NCBI GenBank assembly: GCA_902728285.1
Contig: CACVBU010000391.1
Coordinates: forward strand, 434,001-498,000
Length of the DNA stretch: 64,000 bases
Direction: 5' to 3'
Source of the DNA: Clytia hemisphaerica
Lineage: Eukaryota; Cnidaria; Hydrozoa; Leptothecata; Clytiidae
Shown here: positions 22,624 through 35,900 of the stretch, one piece after another
Layout of the letters: every line of letters begins with the position of its first letter
Numbering within the stretch: the stretch's first letter is position 1
Notes under the pieces: model-generated
Told to the model about the DNA's origin: nothing
Seen by the model: the letters and a program-made list of their open reading frames with translations, nothing else
The model's database searches: none
Made by a program: the position numbers and the translations under genes

Positions 22624-22948
22624 ACTTGAGGCTGCGAAACAAACTTTTCGAACGGTGGATTGCAATTTTTTTATTGCCTTGGACCGGCGAAATTCACTGC
22701 TCGCCGGGTATAAATGAGACTTCTGCAAAGCGAATGGACTTTAGTAATGCACACATGAGCATCAGTGGAGTGACTTGTTTTAACTCAGATTGATTACACT
22801 GGTTACTGGGAAACTGAGATATGAAAAGTTTTTTCATTTTATCGTCCGTATGAATGGCTATCTAACAAGATTATCCTACTATTATCGTACAGTGAAAAAA
22901 AAACAAAAAAAAAATCGACAAAAGCAAAAGAACTGAAGAAAAAGAAAA

Positions 22949-25659
22949 ATGTTTCAGAAGAAGAAAGGAGACCAAGAATTGATGATCTCAACGCCAAAGG
23001 TAATAATGACATCCCTGTCTCACAGCTCTGGTGGAAATCCCATTGTTCTAAGCTTTTGGTCTGTGACACAGGAGTGTGGTAATGACAGCTCACAGCTCTG
23101 GTGGAAATTTTTCTTGCAATTAGGCTGTTGGCATCCACTAAGGGATTCGTGCTCCTTATAGATACTACCTGGGGTTTTGTAGAGGTCTGTGATTCAGACT
23201 ATCTTGCAATGGGAAGAAAAGTTTCTACCGAAATCCCATTGGGGAAAGAAATTCTATTGCTCCATTGCTTGGTTGGCAGGGGTTCCACCGGGTCTGTGAC
23301 ACAGGGTTCTGGTAATACCAGTTAGCCTTGATTCAACAAATACCAAAATGTAGCACTTATCGTTTACTCAGACAAAATTCATCAACTAAGCAGTCGCTAT
23401 GTGGCGAAAATAGATCCTGTCGGCCTGCTTGTTCGATAATTTGTTTTTAAATGGATGTTTATCTATCTGGAGGCTGTGAAAGGGTCTTGTTCTCTCTCTT
23501 GCACTCTATTTACACTTGATTGTTTACTAGATTTAGAAATAAATTGAGGTGCAGCCTTCGTTAAAAGATTTCTTTCTATTTTTTAGCCAGAATTCAGTAC
23601 GATCAAGATAGTATTTTTACGAACGTTCTGCGTTTTATACCTCTTGATATCCGCCATTTTATTGCACATGGTTGCCATGTTCCGCCCATGGAAACAGGAA
23701 TGGGTTGGGAAGCCAAGTAATTTGTTTGAGATTTCGATATGGAAGATATGCAGGAAGTCGAGAAAATCAACAAAATGTTATGAAGGTGAACTGGATGATG
23801 CCCCAGGTGAAAATAATCTTATTTTGGCATTTTCAATGATGTACTGTACTGATCACGAAGGAAATCATCTACAGTGGATTCCCTTTAACACGATCCTTTA
23901 TAACTCAAAATTACCTTTACTCCAAATAAATTGTGCTCCATATGTGTGTTCGAGTTATGGAGACTGTATGTATTAAGTTAACAGCTTCTGAATTGTCTAG
24001 ATCCTAATCAGCTGAAGACGGCGGTATACGAGCACTTTTACCATCCTCGATTTTGCGGTGCAGAATAATTGTTTTTCTGAATTACTTCCAGTCACTCTGT
24101 CGTCCTCAAAAGTGCAAATTAAACTCAAGCTAAACTAATTAAAACTCGTTATTGTTAACAAATGTTAGCTCAGTCCTTTTACAAATACAATAGGCTGACC
24201 AGAATGACTGGACACAACCCAGCTGGCACACAACGTTGTTTTAACAACGTTCAAATAACGTTATATGGACGTTATGAACGTCACATGGACGTTGTTTTAA
24301 CGTTGTGTGACGTTTGGGAACGTTATCTGGACAAAGATGCACGTTAGCGTGTCATATGGAGGCGATTATCAAAGTACAATTTTTTTAATTTTCTTTCATT
24401 GTCTTATAGGTTGGTTTATGGCACTTCGATGGTTTATCATGTTATCAGTATTCATGCAGTACATCTCCTTGTTGTTCACATTGGCTAAAATCACTTTCAC
24501 CAAAAACTCAACTAGTCGACAGTTCTGGATACCCGCTTTCTTATGCTTGTTCTCAGGTAAGCGTTTTCAATTATGAATCAAGTTTTATGAAAACCAGTAG
24601 CGTAGACAAGGGGACGCAAAATTTGTTTTGGAGAGCAGATTTCTATGACACAGTAATTACTCTTTATATTACGAATAGATAATTACTGTTTCATAAAATT
24701 CTGCTCGCCTACACAAATTTTGCGCCTCTCTTCTACGCTACGCTACTGAAAGCAGTAAAACCTTTTGAGCGTCTTGTTGAATAATAGGTGAGTCTTTTGT
24801 ATGCTGCATTTTCCAGCAGAGAAGGTCAGTTTTCATTTTGTCTTGATTTTGATTGACTGTGGACGTGTTTTAACCACAGATTTCTGTAAAAGATAAAAGT
24901 GAATATCGCAAAAAAAATGCTGCTTTTGTTTTCGAAAACACGGGAGACTTCTTATTGGTCAAGTGCTGATATTCTATTGTAATGTTACGTGACCTAGGTA
25001 GGATTTCCTACTACTAATCGATCAGTCACTCTATTATTATCGAAAGGCTAGACACATAAATGGGGGGGGGGGTTTGTACTTTTACGGTGTGACGGGATTG
25101 GCCCTTTTTTAGTACGGTATTACGGGATTTGACGAAAAAAGAGACGGGAAAACGGTATTTTAAAATCAGACGGTGACGGGATTTAGGTACATTTTTGCCC
25201 TGTACAAGCCGGTGTGACGGTGTTGTTATTTTTTCAATTTTCGGGATTCCGGGATTCATCAAAAATTTTGACGGGAAAACGGTATTTCGAACCCTTACAA
25301 ACCCCCCCATAAATCCACTCTCTCGGTCTTCATCCATTTATACTCTTTTGAGTTATTTCACTGTAGTATTTTTTTCTCTTTTCATAGCTATATTCATACT
25401 ATGTGGAATGTTGATGTTAGTCGGTTACCGTGAGTTTGACTTCTTAGAAGAATCCAGAATGTATCGCATGGGGTGGCGATTTGAAGAAGTCCGAATTGAC
25501 GAGGCATGGGGCTGGCCTTACTACCTAAGTTGGGGTAATTTTGCAATTTGTTTGGTCGGCTTTTTAGTATGTATGTACACGCATGTCACAGATACAAAAT
25601 GGAGTAAAAGTTATGAAATGTTTAACATGAGAAATAAAGCCAAGAAACTTTTGAGGTAA
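22949..25659 (+). CDS. Claudin/PMP22-like four-transmembrane protein, 4 exons
   Basis: Exons 22949-22999, 23587-23806, 24410-24556 and 25388-25659 join in phase with GT-AG junctions to give 229 residues. A Lys-rich cytoplasmic N-terminus (MFQKKKGDQELM) precedes TM1 (about 22-44). The first extracellular loop has Trp69-x-x-Cys72 and Cys81, eight residues between the cysteines, matching the W-x2-C-x8-10-C signature of the claudin/PMP22/TARP superfamily; the usual G-L-W is S-I-W here. AP then WFMALRW leads into TM2 (95-116); TM3 is 130-152, TM4 184-205, with a charged C-terminal tail. Family members act in cell contacts or as channel partners at the plasma membrane; which subfamily cannot be told. 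The first exon was chosen because its donor is phase 0, matching exon 2; it is the least certain part. Introns hold several MITEs. Confidence 0.82.
24218..24325. mobile_element. AACGTT palindromic MITE in claudin-like intron 2
   Basis: Starts CCCAGCTGGCACACAACGTT as at 14767, then a series of AACGTT words. The right arm is diverged. Confidence 0.65.
24595..24748. mobile_element. 154-bp foldback element in claudin-like intron 3
   Basis: CAGTAGCGTAGACAAGGGGA at the left pairs with the right arm ending CTACGCTACGCTACTG; CAAAATTTG / CAAATTTTG blocks also pair. Non-coding. Confidence 0.7.
25062..25308. mobile_element. G-run-capped element in claudin-like intron 3
   Basis: Begins with a run of about ten G and ends ACAAACCCCCCC, flanked by CATAAAT on both sides. 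The interior repeats ACGGTATTACGGGATT and GACGGGAAAACGG words. Its internal family matches the inverted copy at about 43690-43960. It ends about 80 bp before the last exon of the gene. Confidence 0.7.
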
Positions 25660-25819
25660 TTTCTGATTGGAGGAACGAAGGATATTGTGCGACTTAAACG
25701 AGAATCTTTAATGGAGTTTCCGAAGAAAAGGAATACGTTTGTAAATAATTGAACACTGGAGAAGTTATTATTTTTTTGAAATCATTTGGTAAAGGCATTA
25801 CACGGAGTGGGCACTCACA

Positions 25820-26107
25820 CCCGTGTGTCTCAGACTTACTGGGATTCCAGCCCCTGGAAAATTTGGCCAAAATTTAGTCCTGGTGGAAAAAATACCCTAC
25901 ATTTTTAGACCCCTTCTTTGAAATTGACTTTGACTTCATCTCTATTTAAAATTCAATAGAAAAAATTGCACTCTAAAACCATTCCAAACTGGATTTCTTA
26001 ACCTGAGAACGATAACATTTCTATCCCCACTGGGATTTCGAAAGAAATTTTTAACCACACTGTGGGAAGTTCCACCACCCGGGGCCCGGGGGTGTGAGAC
26101 AGGGGTC
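25820..26107. mobile_element. CCCCACTGG-type MITE
   Basis: Starts CCCGTGTGTCTCAGAC and ends GTGTGAGACAGGGG; the interior follows the 13095 copy closely. Lies just downstream of the claudin-like gene. Confidence 0.65.
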
Positions 26108-26821
26108 TGTTTCTTATGACATTTTTTGGTGAAAAACTAATCTCCTTGTAAAATATTTTTTAATTACTCAAATTCTTGAAACTACCCATTATTTTCAATT
26201 TTTTAATTTTTCTTGAAAAGCGAATTTTTAATAAAAACGGGAGGCTCAATTTTTCCAAAAACCTTTAGTTTTGACTGTTTTGGGATGGTAATGTAACGAG
26301 TTTTAAAAACTAGCCAGTTTATATGTTTGGCTGTAGTAGCCAATCGCCAATCGATCAATTTATTTTTTCGGTCTCACCAGAAAATTAAGTTGTTCGCCGT
26401 GATCAATTCCAAAAAGGCTTAAAAGATTTAAAAGTTGAAAGCATCTGAAAGGTTGGTAAGTGTTCAGAGCAATCAACGAAAGTCTTTTGGCTTTTTCGAA
26501 AATATATTTTTCATGTCAGATAATTAGAGAGAAATTTATACAGTGTTCTTGTATTTACAATAATATTTATGGTGGACACAGAAGGTACTCTTAGCAAGGA
26601 ATATAACAAAGATTGCAGATTATTTTGCTTCGCCTGCCGTTGCTTGGAAAATACAGAGTGGCTCCATAATGGGATATCTGTGGATAATGTGCATGGTAAC
26701 CAGCTGATATTACGTATTTATATACAAAATCATTGTGTGCAATCTTGGGTGGCACAAATTTAATTTTTAAATTTTCAAAGAAAACGTAACTTTTTCCAGT
26801 GCTGAAACTTGAAATTATGTT
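26108..26821. other. Short intergenic gap between convergent genes
   Basis: Separates the plus-strand claudin-like gene from the minus-strand vWA-FAS1 gene A. A 64-codon frame at 26569-26763 has no recognisable domain and no splice context I trust. Confidence 0.4.
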
Positions 26822-26827
26822 TTTATT
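26822..26827 (-). terminator. Candidate poly-A signal of gene A
   Basis: AATAAA on the minus strand, about 155 bp beyond the gene A stop codon. A weak motif in AT-rich DNA; position is plausible. Confidence 0.45.
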
Positions 26828-26981
26828 CAGTCGACCTTTATTGCAGTCTTTTTAGCAGAAATGGAAGAAGCAACATGCTGCCAATTCTTATGGATTAATG
26901 GTATATTTAAAAGTTTTTGCTGTTGTGTATATGGTCTGTTCAATTTTCGAAATGTATGAAGAAGTTGAATGGTGTTCTGAT

Positions 26982-29900
26982 TCACTCTACATTTCTCAAA
27001 ACTTGAACCAATCCTTCTTTAACTCTCATCTGACGATCTATAGCATAAACCGATTCGTCCGGTCGGGAAACAATCGGTTTGCCATCACTCCATAACCATT
27101 CCGAAACGGGTTGTTGTTGTTGTGCCGAAGCAGCGATTAATCTTGAGTTGTTGTCTTGATCGTTGTGTTGTAAGATGCCAAGGAAAATATGTTGTAACAA
27201 AAATTCATCTCTCAACTTCTTGTTAACTTCGAGCTCGTTGACTTTTTCAAAGCCCATTTGGTGGAACACGTCATCATGTAAGACTTGTATAGTGAATTGC
27301 TTAGCCTTGAGAAGCTCCTTGAAATGTTGTTGAACATCACCAGTGACTTTAACGCATAATCCTTTGACGAAGCAAACTTTATCAACAACCATTTTGCGAT
27401 TTTGTAACAAACCTCTGATTGGACTCTTCTTAAAAAGCGAGTACATGACAGACAAATCTTCGTTGCTCTTCAATGTTTGCATGAGTTTGATAGCAGAGTG
27501 CTTGATGAGGTCATCGATTACAGTGATAGTGAGGTTAGGCCCATAACTTAAGGCTACTTTTACATGGGCATCGTTGATCTTGTGTGAAACCTATGGAAAA
27601 GACGAGAAAATGTGGGTAAAGAGATGAGTGCGTATTGTATTGTAATCGATCTACTCTATAGGAATAGACGATATCGGCTTAACGAAATTCTCCCCGAATG
27701 ATTACCCATGATACATTGCGCAAAAAATTCAGTGAGTCAATATTGTCCGTGAATTTTTTTGCGCAATGCATCATGGGTAATCATTCGGGGAGAATTCGGA
27801 AAGCTGATATCGTCTATTGTAACTCCTTCAGACTCCATCGGCAATTTCCCAATATATATAATGCTGCTAATTTTCGCTGTGGCTAATTTTGATTTTAAGC
27901 GCTAAAGTGAAGAAAAAAGCAGCTTAAATCAACTTATAAAGAAGTCCAATAGTAGATCAGGGATGTCACTTGAAAAATGTTGCGTTGTCAAATTTTTTTA
28001 ATTTTCTTAAAAATACTCTCCCAGGACCTCGCAGTGCACTTTCAGAAAACCTGAAAAGTCCTCCAGAGTCAAACCTAAGTAGCCTACCTGTCCGTTGGGT
28101 TGGATGAAAGGTTGTAAGACAAAATTCTTTTGTTTATTTCCATAGGTGAATGGCTTAAAAGTCATTCGTCCGGTTTTTTTGGTGACATGTCCCAGTATCA
28201 TGTTCTGTAAACTCCTAGGACCAGAGTTCCTGGTGGATTGAAGGTACGTTTTAAATGTGTTGTCTTGTGGACAGAAAATGTTGATAGTGTTTCGAGTTGA
28301 TTTTTTGATGATGGATTTCAAGAGATTCAGATTGTCGAGGTATTTCAAGAAGAGGTTGCAACCAGCTGATTTAGCAATGTTGATAACATCTGTGATCCCA
28401 GAAGCAAGTGGCTCTAAATAATTGTAGAAAAAAAGATATATTTATATAGAGCCTAGCATCAATAACTTAGCAGAAAATTTATAAAACCCATTCCTGAAAA
28501 CATTATTGGGGGACAAAGCCCCCCTCTTAGCCCCCTAACCCCCCGGTAGCTAGCGGCACTATACAAAAGCTACTTTACTCGCGAGTTTGCGATTTAGATT
28601 TCCTTTTACATCTTCCCTTACTGCAGTAAGAATCATCGTTCGTCCCTCTCTTTTGAGATGTCTAATGGTTGGAGGGGGGATAACGGTTCAGTATACAAAA
28701 TACCCTATCTACAATCTGTGACTAAATATTGTGGCAAGAATTCCTTCCCCCCTAGTATCAATGTTGATGGGTGGAAAGGCTGCCAGCATGCTCAGAAAAA
28801 GCTCACATCAACACTGATATTAGTGGGGAGGGGTTTTTCAAGAAAATACCACATATTTTGTCAAGTTGAATGGATTGAAATCTGTGTACGAGGGCAATCT
28901 GTTTTCGATTATTAATACGACCCCCTACCATTCTTACCTTCTTTCACATTAACCGATCGTCTGACTCTCTTTGATTGGTCGAAAGCTGTTCGCAATGCAT
29001 CGATGACTTCTGCGTTGCCTGGCAATAATTTCTAAATGAAAAATTATATTCATTAATTTCTTAATCGAAAAAATAGTGCTATTATTGTCTCTTTCCTTTT
29101 TTTTGAGAAAGAAATACAATTATTACCTTAAAAAAAGAGTATCTTGTTGACCTTTTTTATGCCGGCCCTTATTGGCGTTTTTTTTTTCGTCGTTGGCGTA
29201 ATAAGGGCCAGTGTAAGGGATCGGAATTAAATTAGGGCTGGACTAAATATGGAAAACTTGAGTTTTGGTGTTATAAGGGCCGAAGTAAAAGGGGCCAGTG
29301 CTAAATTAGGTACTGCGTAGGACAGATAAGGAATTTTATGCTTTGGAGCAGCAATCACTGAGTGATCCAAGGTGTCAGTTACTGATATCTATACTTTTAT
29401 TCTACTGCCAACATATCAAATGACAGTGTTTGCATGAGTGAAAAATGTATGCTAATCTGAGATTTAAGGGCCCAAAATATCTATAATACCTCCATTCTCT
29501 TGATAACTTCTTCGTTATTTTCACCAATTTTCTCTTGCATGTTAACATCAGGTTTCAAAGCTTTGAGGTTGGATAACACGTCATTACCATTGTTTTTTCC
29601 CAAAGGTGCTCCTTGCAATAAGTAGTATGGTCCCTGTTGGTGTTTGAGAATGAAAGAAAGTCACTAAACATTAAGTCAACAACGTATATCAAAACGCCTT
29701 CACTCATATAGCTAGAAAAACGTTTATCTGATAGTCCGATGGCGGATTGGCGGCCACCCACGCTAAAGCTTTAAAGATGCGGGCCAATTTTCCATCAGAG
29801 AGGAATGATACAATCACGGACAAAACATTTGAGACAAAGGGGACTTCCCGGCGAAATGCGTTAAACTACAATTGTAAAGTAGAGTTTTAACTCTGAGTTT

Positions 29901-32900
29901 TAAGACTTAGGACCTTAGGATCTTAGGATTTAAAACCTCAAATTTGCTTCAATAAGGCTTGGAATATAGCCTAGAAGCCACCGAACCCCTCCAAAATCGA
30001 AATATTCAATGAAAGAAAGTGGAAGTGCTAAAATAGCAATTCTCGCCCGAACTTGAAATTCTGAAAAACGTTAAAATACACTAAAATGTTAATATGTTTC
30101 GACCATAATTGCAGTCAGCCTTTGATGTGCGGAGAATATTGGAGAAATCAGGGAATTTGAAACCTCCCCTGTCTCGCTGGAAATGCCGGGGCTGTATGGA
30201 AAGAGTGATAACGGTAAAAGAGACTTACATCGCCAGACTTGAAGATATTGATGTAGACATTTTGTTTTGGACAACATTGACTGCATTTTGGAACTACAAA
30301 AACATTAACAAAATCTAGTTGAATTCTTATCAATAAATGAAAGAGTGTCATAAGTCATTGCTAGGTCTAAATAGAATAAATATGAAACTAGACGAAAAAT
30401 ACCTGCAATTTTGGCTTTGGCTTTTTCTAACTAATTTAATTCAATGTTCTAAAATTCGATACCCTCCATTATTCGGTAATATTTGAAAGTCACCGTTAAC
30501 AAGAAACTGTCAAAAACGACGCTCTACTATTTGATACACTGAGAGCCCTTATTAGATGAAAATAAATCCAATTCCTCTAGAAAATCAAATTTGAGAGTGT
30601 CAATTATTACTTGGAAACAATGCTAAGAATATGACTATTTCAGTATATTATTTAGAGTTCATTGGCTTTGAATTATACCTCCACATGGTGCTTTGGTTGT
30701 CAGACATTCAGTGGTCGTTGTTGGTGGCTCTGTGGTCGTTGTAGTTGTAGGGGTGGTCGTAGTGGTAGTTGTAGTAGGGGTGGTCGTTGTTGTGGTTGTA
30801 GTTGTTGGGGCTGAAGAAATTTAAATAAGGAAGTATAGTAAGGGTAAAAACTAAACCAAAAGGGGATCAAATATCATTTTTAAAGCGAGGGTGTGTACTG
30901 GGATGCTTTTCCCTGTATAAATCGAATAATTTTTATGAAATCATTGAAAATTATTGAGAAAATGAGGATAAACTTTTTCTTACTAGTCGTTGTTGTTGTG
31001 GTGGTAGTTGTTGTAGTAGCTATAAATCAAAAAAAAAACTGTCCCCTTTAAACGTATTCGGGAAAGGAGGTTTATAGGGAGTTCGGTTAAGTCAAAGACA
31101 AATTTGGTTGAGTGCTTATGAACAAAGAATCGTTGCAGAAATATCTCGTTAAGATATTACCCCCTGAAGTGGCACCGTCATCGTCATTTTTTTCAGAGTA
31201 CACCTTTCTAACTTCCATCACTCTTATCATGTCAACTCCTGTTGACATATGATTTATGGTGTATTTCTTGCCACTCTATTGGCATGGTGTATTAAATCAA
31301 CCGGTAGAAATTTTCCATTATGCCAAAGTTATGAAAAAGTCATAGCACAATTTCAAGATTCTAAGGGTGCCCTCTGCCAAACTCCCCTAAGGTGCTTCCC
31401 CTACTAAGAAGATACAAGAAGAAATTTCTCACTTGTAGTCGTAGTAGTGCCGTAGTAGTGCCCTCCTAGGGTGCCCTCTGACGAATCCCCACCCCCACCC
31501 TAAAGTGCTTCCCTACTAAGAAGATGCATGAAGTTTTAAGCATTTGAATTTCTCACTCGTCGTAGTTGTAGTGACTTTCTTGCAAGTGTTTCGTGTGACT
31601 TGTTTCATGAAGACATCACTTTTCAAAGAGGCGGCATCCTTTGAAGTAAAGACACGTTCTGGATCACGTGTGATGGCGGATAAATCGGCTTCGGATGCTT
31701 TGTCTCCAACAGCGATGGCGAAAATGTCAATTCCTGTAATGAAAAAGAGTTGACAAAAGCCGACTTAATATAAAAAACTTGAGGACGGACCGTGTCCGAA
31801 ACGAAATAAGTGGGAGGACTGTATATTTCTATTAGATGCTTCTTCTTCTCTTTCTGGTTTCGTACTAATCATAAATTACAAATGTCGCGCTATTTATATA
31901 TCCACGTGACCCTACTGGTCACGTGGTCAAACTGTCAATCATAATTTCTATTCCACGACATTCCCCCCGAAATATAAATCACAACATTCCGATACAATCT
32001 AAATGTCAAAAGTTTTCAAATTCAAATCTCAAATCAATGTGTGACGATATATTCCCCCAAATGACGGATAGGAATTATTCGTAAATTTGTATCCTCAAAT
32101 CTCAAATCAAATGTCTGACGATATATTCCCCCAATGACGGATAGGAATTATTCGTAAATGTGTATCCTCAAATCTCAAATCAAATGTGTGACGATATATC
32201 CCCCCAATGACGGATAGGAATTATTCGTAAATTTGTATCCAAAGTTTTCCAATTTTCGATACAATCTATAAGGTTTTCAATTCAAATGTAAATCCATAAA
32301 TCTTATCCGTGTGAGTTCCAAGCTCAACATCATAAGTTCAATCAATAAATGTTTCATTAAATTTCCAATCAAATCCATAAATCAGTGTCCAATAAGTTCA
32401 GGTTCAGCAGCACAAGTTCAATAATTATTTATTCAAATCAATTCCAAAATCATTCCAAGCCGGTCAAGTTCAACAACGATAATTCAATAAAAGTTCTTTA
32501 AAAAAACTTTTATACCAGATTCATATCCGGTTCGTTTGGACCAAATGTCCGAAACGAAATAAGTGGGAGGACTGTATATTTCTATTAGATGCTTCTTCTT
32601 CTCTTTCTGGTTTCGTACTAATCATAAATTACAAATGTCGCGCTATTTATGTATCCACGTGACCCTACTGGTCACGTGGTCAAACTGTCAATCATAATTT
32701 CTATTCCACGACAGACCGAGTCCGAAACATGTCGGAAACAATTAAATAATAATCGCCGCAATCTCAATATATAGAAACAATAGTATGCTGCGAAAAATTT
32801 GAAAGAAATCATTAAACAAAGGCAAACAATATTCTCACCGAGTTAGTGTTCATACTTTGCTACCCGGCTTTTAGTTTTAAAGAGGGAAGGATCTTTTAAC

Positions 32901-35900
32901 TGATTATTTGTGAGCCATTCAAAGATACGCCACTCAACATGGCATTCCCATTAGCAGCTAAAACCAGGGGAAGAAAGAGGTCACCGCTATTTACAGACAT
33001 CATATTATCAAACTTCAGACAAACCTCTATCAACCATGGGTTGTGATGCGACAACAGGGTCGTATTGGACTTTTCCATCAGGGCTTTGTTTGGGGTTTTG
33101 ATTACCATCGGTGATCAAGAAGACAATCTTCGATACTCCATCACGTTCACCTGAAAATAAAATCAAATGAAGGATAAACTCCCTTCTGTTCTGCTTGAAA
33201 AAAGCCAAATACCAGTTCGATCAAATAACTACGGAAATTTCAAAATTCATTTACAAGTTATACGTTATACCTGGCTAGTACAGAGTAATCCAATAAAAGG
33301 CAACCTCTCCGAAATTTCCAAAAACGATTGCTTACACGGTTAGTTAATTTATAAAAGCCTTTAAAATCGTCCGTTGAGTTTCAAGCCGGGCTAAAGGTAA
33401 ATCCTCAGCATCAACCTGTTGCTTTAAATCCTACATAAGGAGATTTGAACCTATTCAGCTATATGTTATTGCACATAAGTCTCTATTTTACACTCAAAAA
33501 TAGATTTATTAAGAAGGAGTGTCTGATTCAAATACCTGATGCGCGTGTGAACAATTTCTCATTAGCTAACTTGAAAGCCAAATCGATTCTAGTTCTGTAT
33601 CCTTTAAAAGGAAGACGTTCGATTGTTCTTGCCATTTCTTCAAGATCAAAAACTTGATTAAAATTCAATCGGACGGATGAGAATTCACCAGAGTCGCTAA
33701 ATATGATAACTCCATAATTCGATGCTTCCCTTGAGACATTGAAGCTGAAAAAAAACAATACGGCATTTTTGACTTGATAAATAGATACGGTCCATAAAAC
33801 CAGTTTGAGTATATATGCACGCTGCCTTTATAGAAATAATCAAGATTTCAAATCGTATTTACCTTTATTTTGGTAAATGTGTCAGACGCTTTTCAAACAT
33901 TTCACCTGTTATCCACTGACCTCTATAATCCCTGGACCAAGCTATATTTGCTTCCTTTGATCGGAATTTTAAAAGTGGTACCAGCAAAAAAATCATTATA
34001 GTGTTTAATCTATACCTAACGACAAACGGCGCTACATCACTAGTGTGCATGCAAAAAGTAGATCAAGCGCTCTCGATGCGTGTACCACGTTCAAAATAAC
34101 TCCAATCAAAATAATTGCTTTGCGGAGATTAAGAAACTGTCTCCAAGGTTTATATGAAGTCAAAAGATTTTATTCCTACAGTGGAACCTCTAATTAGCGG
34201 ACATCATCGGGGAATCGGATTAGTGTCCGCTAATTAGAGGTGTCCGCCTTTTGGAGACTTTTTTTATAAGGATTTGACCAGGAAAATCGGATTAGTGTCC
34301 GCTAATTAGAGGTGTCCGCCTTTTGGAGACTTTTTTATAAGGATTTGACCAGGAAAAGGTCGGGGAAAAATATTTTGTCCGCTAATCAGGTGTCCGCATT
34401 TTAGAGTGTCTGCTAATTGGAGGTTCTACTGTACCTGGCAATGATATACTGAACGAATTGCAATTGCGACAAATACTCTTCTCGGATACTTCCTGATGCA
34501 TCAATTAAAAATGCTACGTCAGCAATAATCTCACAACCTGGGTCTGAGCGTTGTAAATTCTCCGGTGAAAAACGATCTAAAAGATAAGAAATTGATTGAA
34601 ATTGACTAACCGTCTGGATTTACCTAACGCTTTGTTTATAAAAAAAACAAGACTATTCCTTGAGTGCCAATACTGAAGCTAGTTTAACTGAATACGATTC
34701 TCGGTGAGTACTACGTTAGCCGAATAACAGATAGGTGCCGCGTGATTTGTGAAAATCTGAGATTTTGGTTAAAAAATTGAAGTAATTTATTTGATTCTTG
34801 AAGTCATATTCATAAAACACGGCCGAAAAATTTAGAGCTTTTGCGACCCTTATCGGGAGTTTTTCCTCCATTATCCTCGCCACCCCTACGAATATAATTC
34901 CAGTATACAGAATAAGGAAGGAAAGACCTCAAAGAGACGAAAATATCCGTTATTAAATAACAACAATTGACATCTAAGCCTCCTTCACGTAGTTTATTTT
35001 AAGTAAAATTTAGGATAACGAGAGTGTTTTATCAAAACATTAGATTAAAATTCCGATGTTGTGTAGGCTTCCCGCTTATAATAACAAATCAATGTTTCCG
35101 CAAATTTTTGCGCGTATCGAAGAAAAATATTTTTTCTAGCGCGAAAATAGGGACGCGTTAAAAAGAAAATAGGCGTTACAAGGCGGAAATGAAAATAACT
35201 TTTTTTAAACGCGGATGGTAAACTTTGAAAATTAGTATAGTGGAGTCTTCAAAGCTCAAACACGCACTGGGAACGCAAATTTGTTCCAGTTAAGGAAATT
35301 TCTAGGGTAAGGTTTATTGTTAACTGAAGGGACCATATAAAACTTGTCCAAGTTAAGAAGACATTCGAGTTATACAGGTTCGAGTTAAAGAGACTCTACT
35401 GTACAAACAAGGAACACTAGACCTTGTATATAAAAAGCATTACAGCTTTCACAAGATATCCCTCCAACGTTTATAGTCCACCAAAAACTAAAATGAATGA
35501 AACAAAAAATACTGGCTTGGACCTATGAAAATTGTACGCCTTTTTGTTAGAATTAACGTACATAAGATTTGAACGCATGTAAGAAATTTGGCGAAAATCT
35601 TAAAATACACCTTTTCGATCGTAGCCGCCAATTGCCACGCGTTCTTTTTTTTGTCCGTTTTACCACCCTAAAACCGTCCAAGCCTTTTTTAGCACCTATA
35701 GACTATAGAAAAAGGTGTAAAAAAAAGGATTGAATCGAGTTTAGGTTGGTAAAACGGACAAAAAAATTTCCGCGCGGCAATTGACGGCTACGGTCGAAAA
35801 GATGTATTTGTCAAACTTAACAAAAATCGGATGACGCTGATCCTTGGCCAATGTTAGCCAATGGCAGATCTGAAGAGGGTCCAAAATTTATAGAAAGTTT

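Noticed and set aside
22309-22728. Minus-strand frame of 139 codons
   Set aside because: It spans a G-run-capped element and its target duplications; the codons follow the repeat units and show no protein family.
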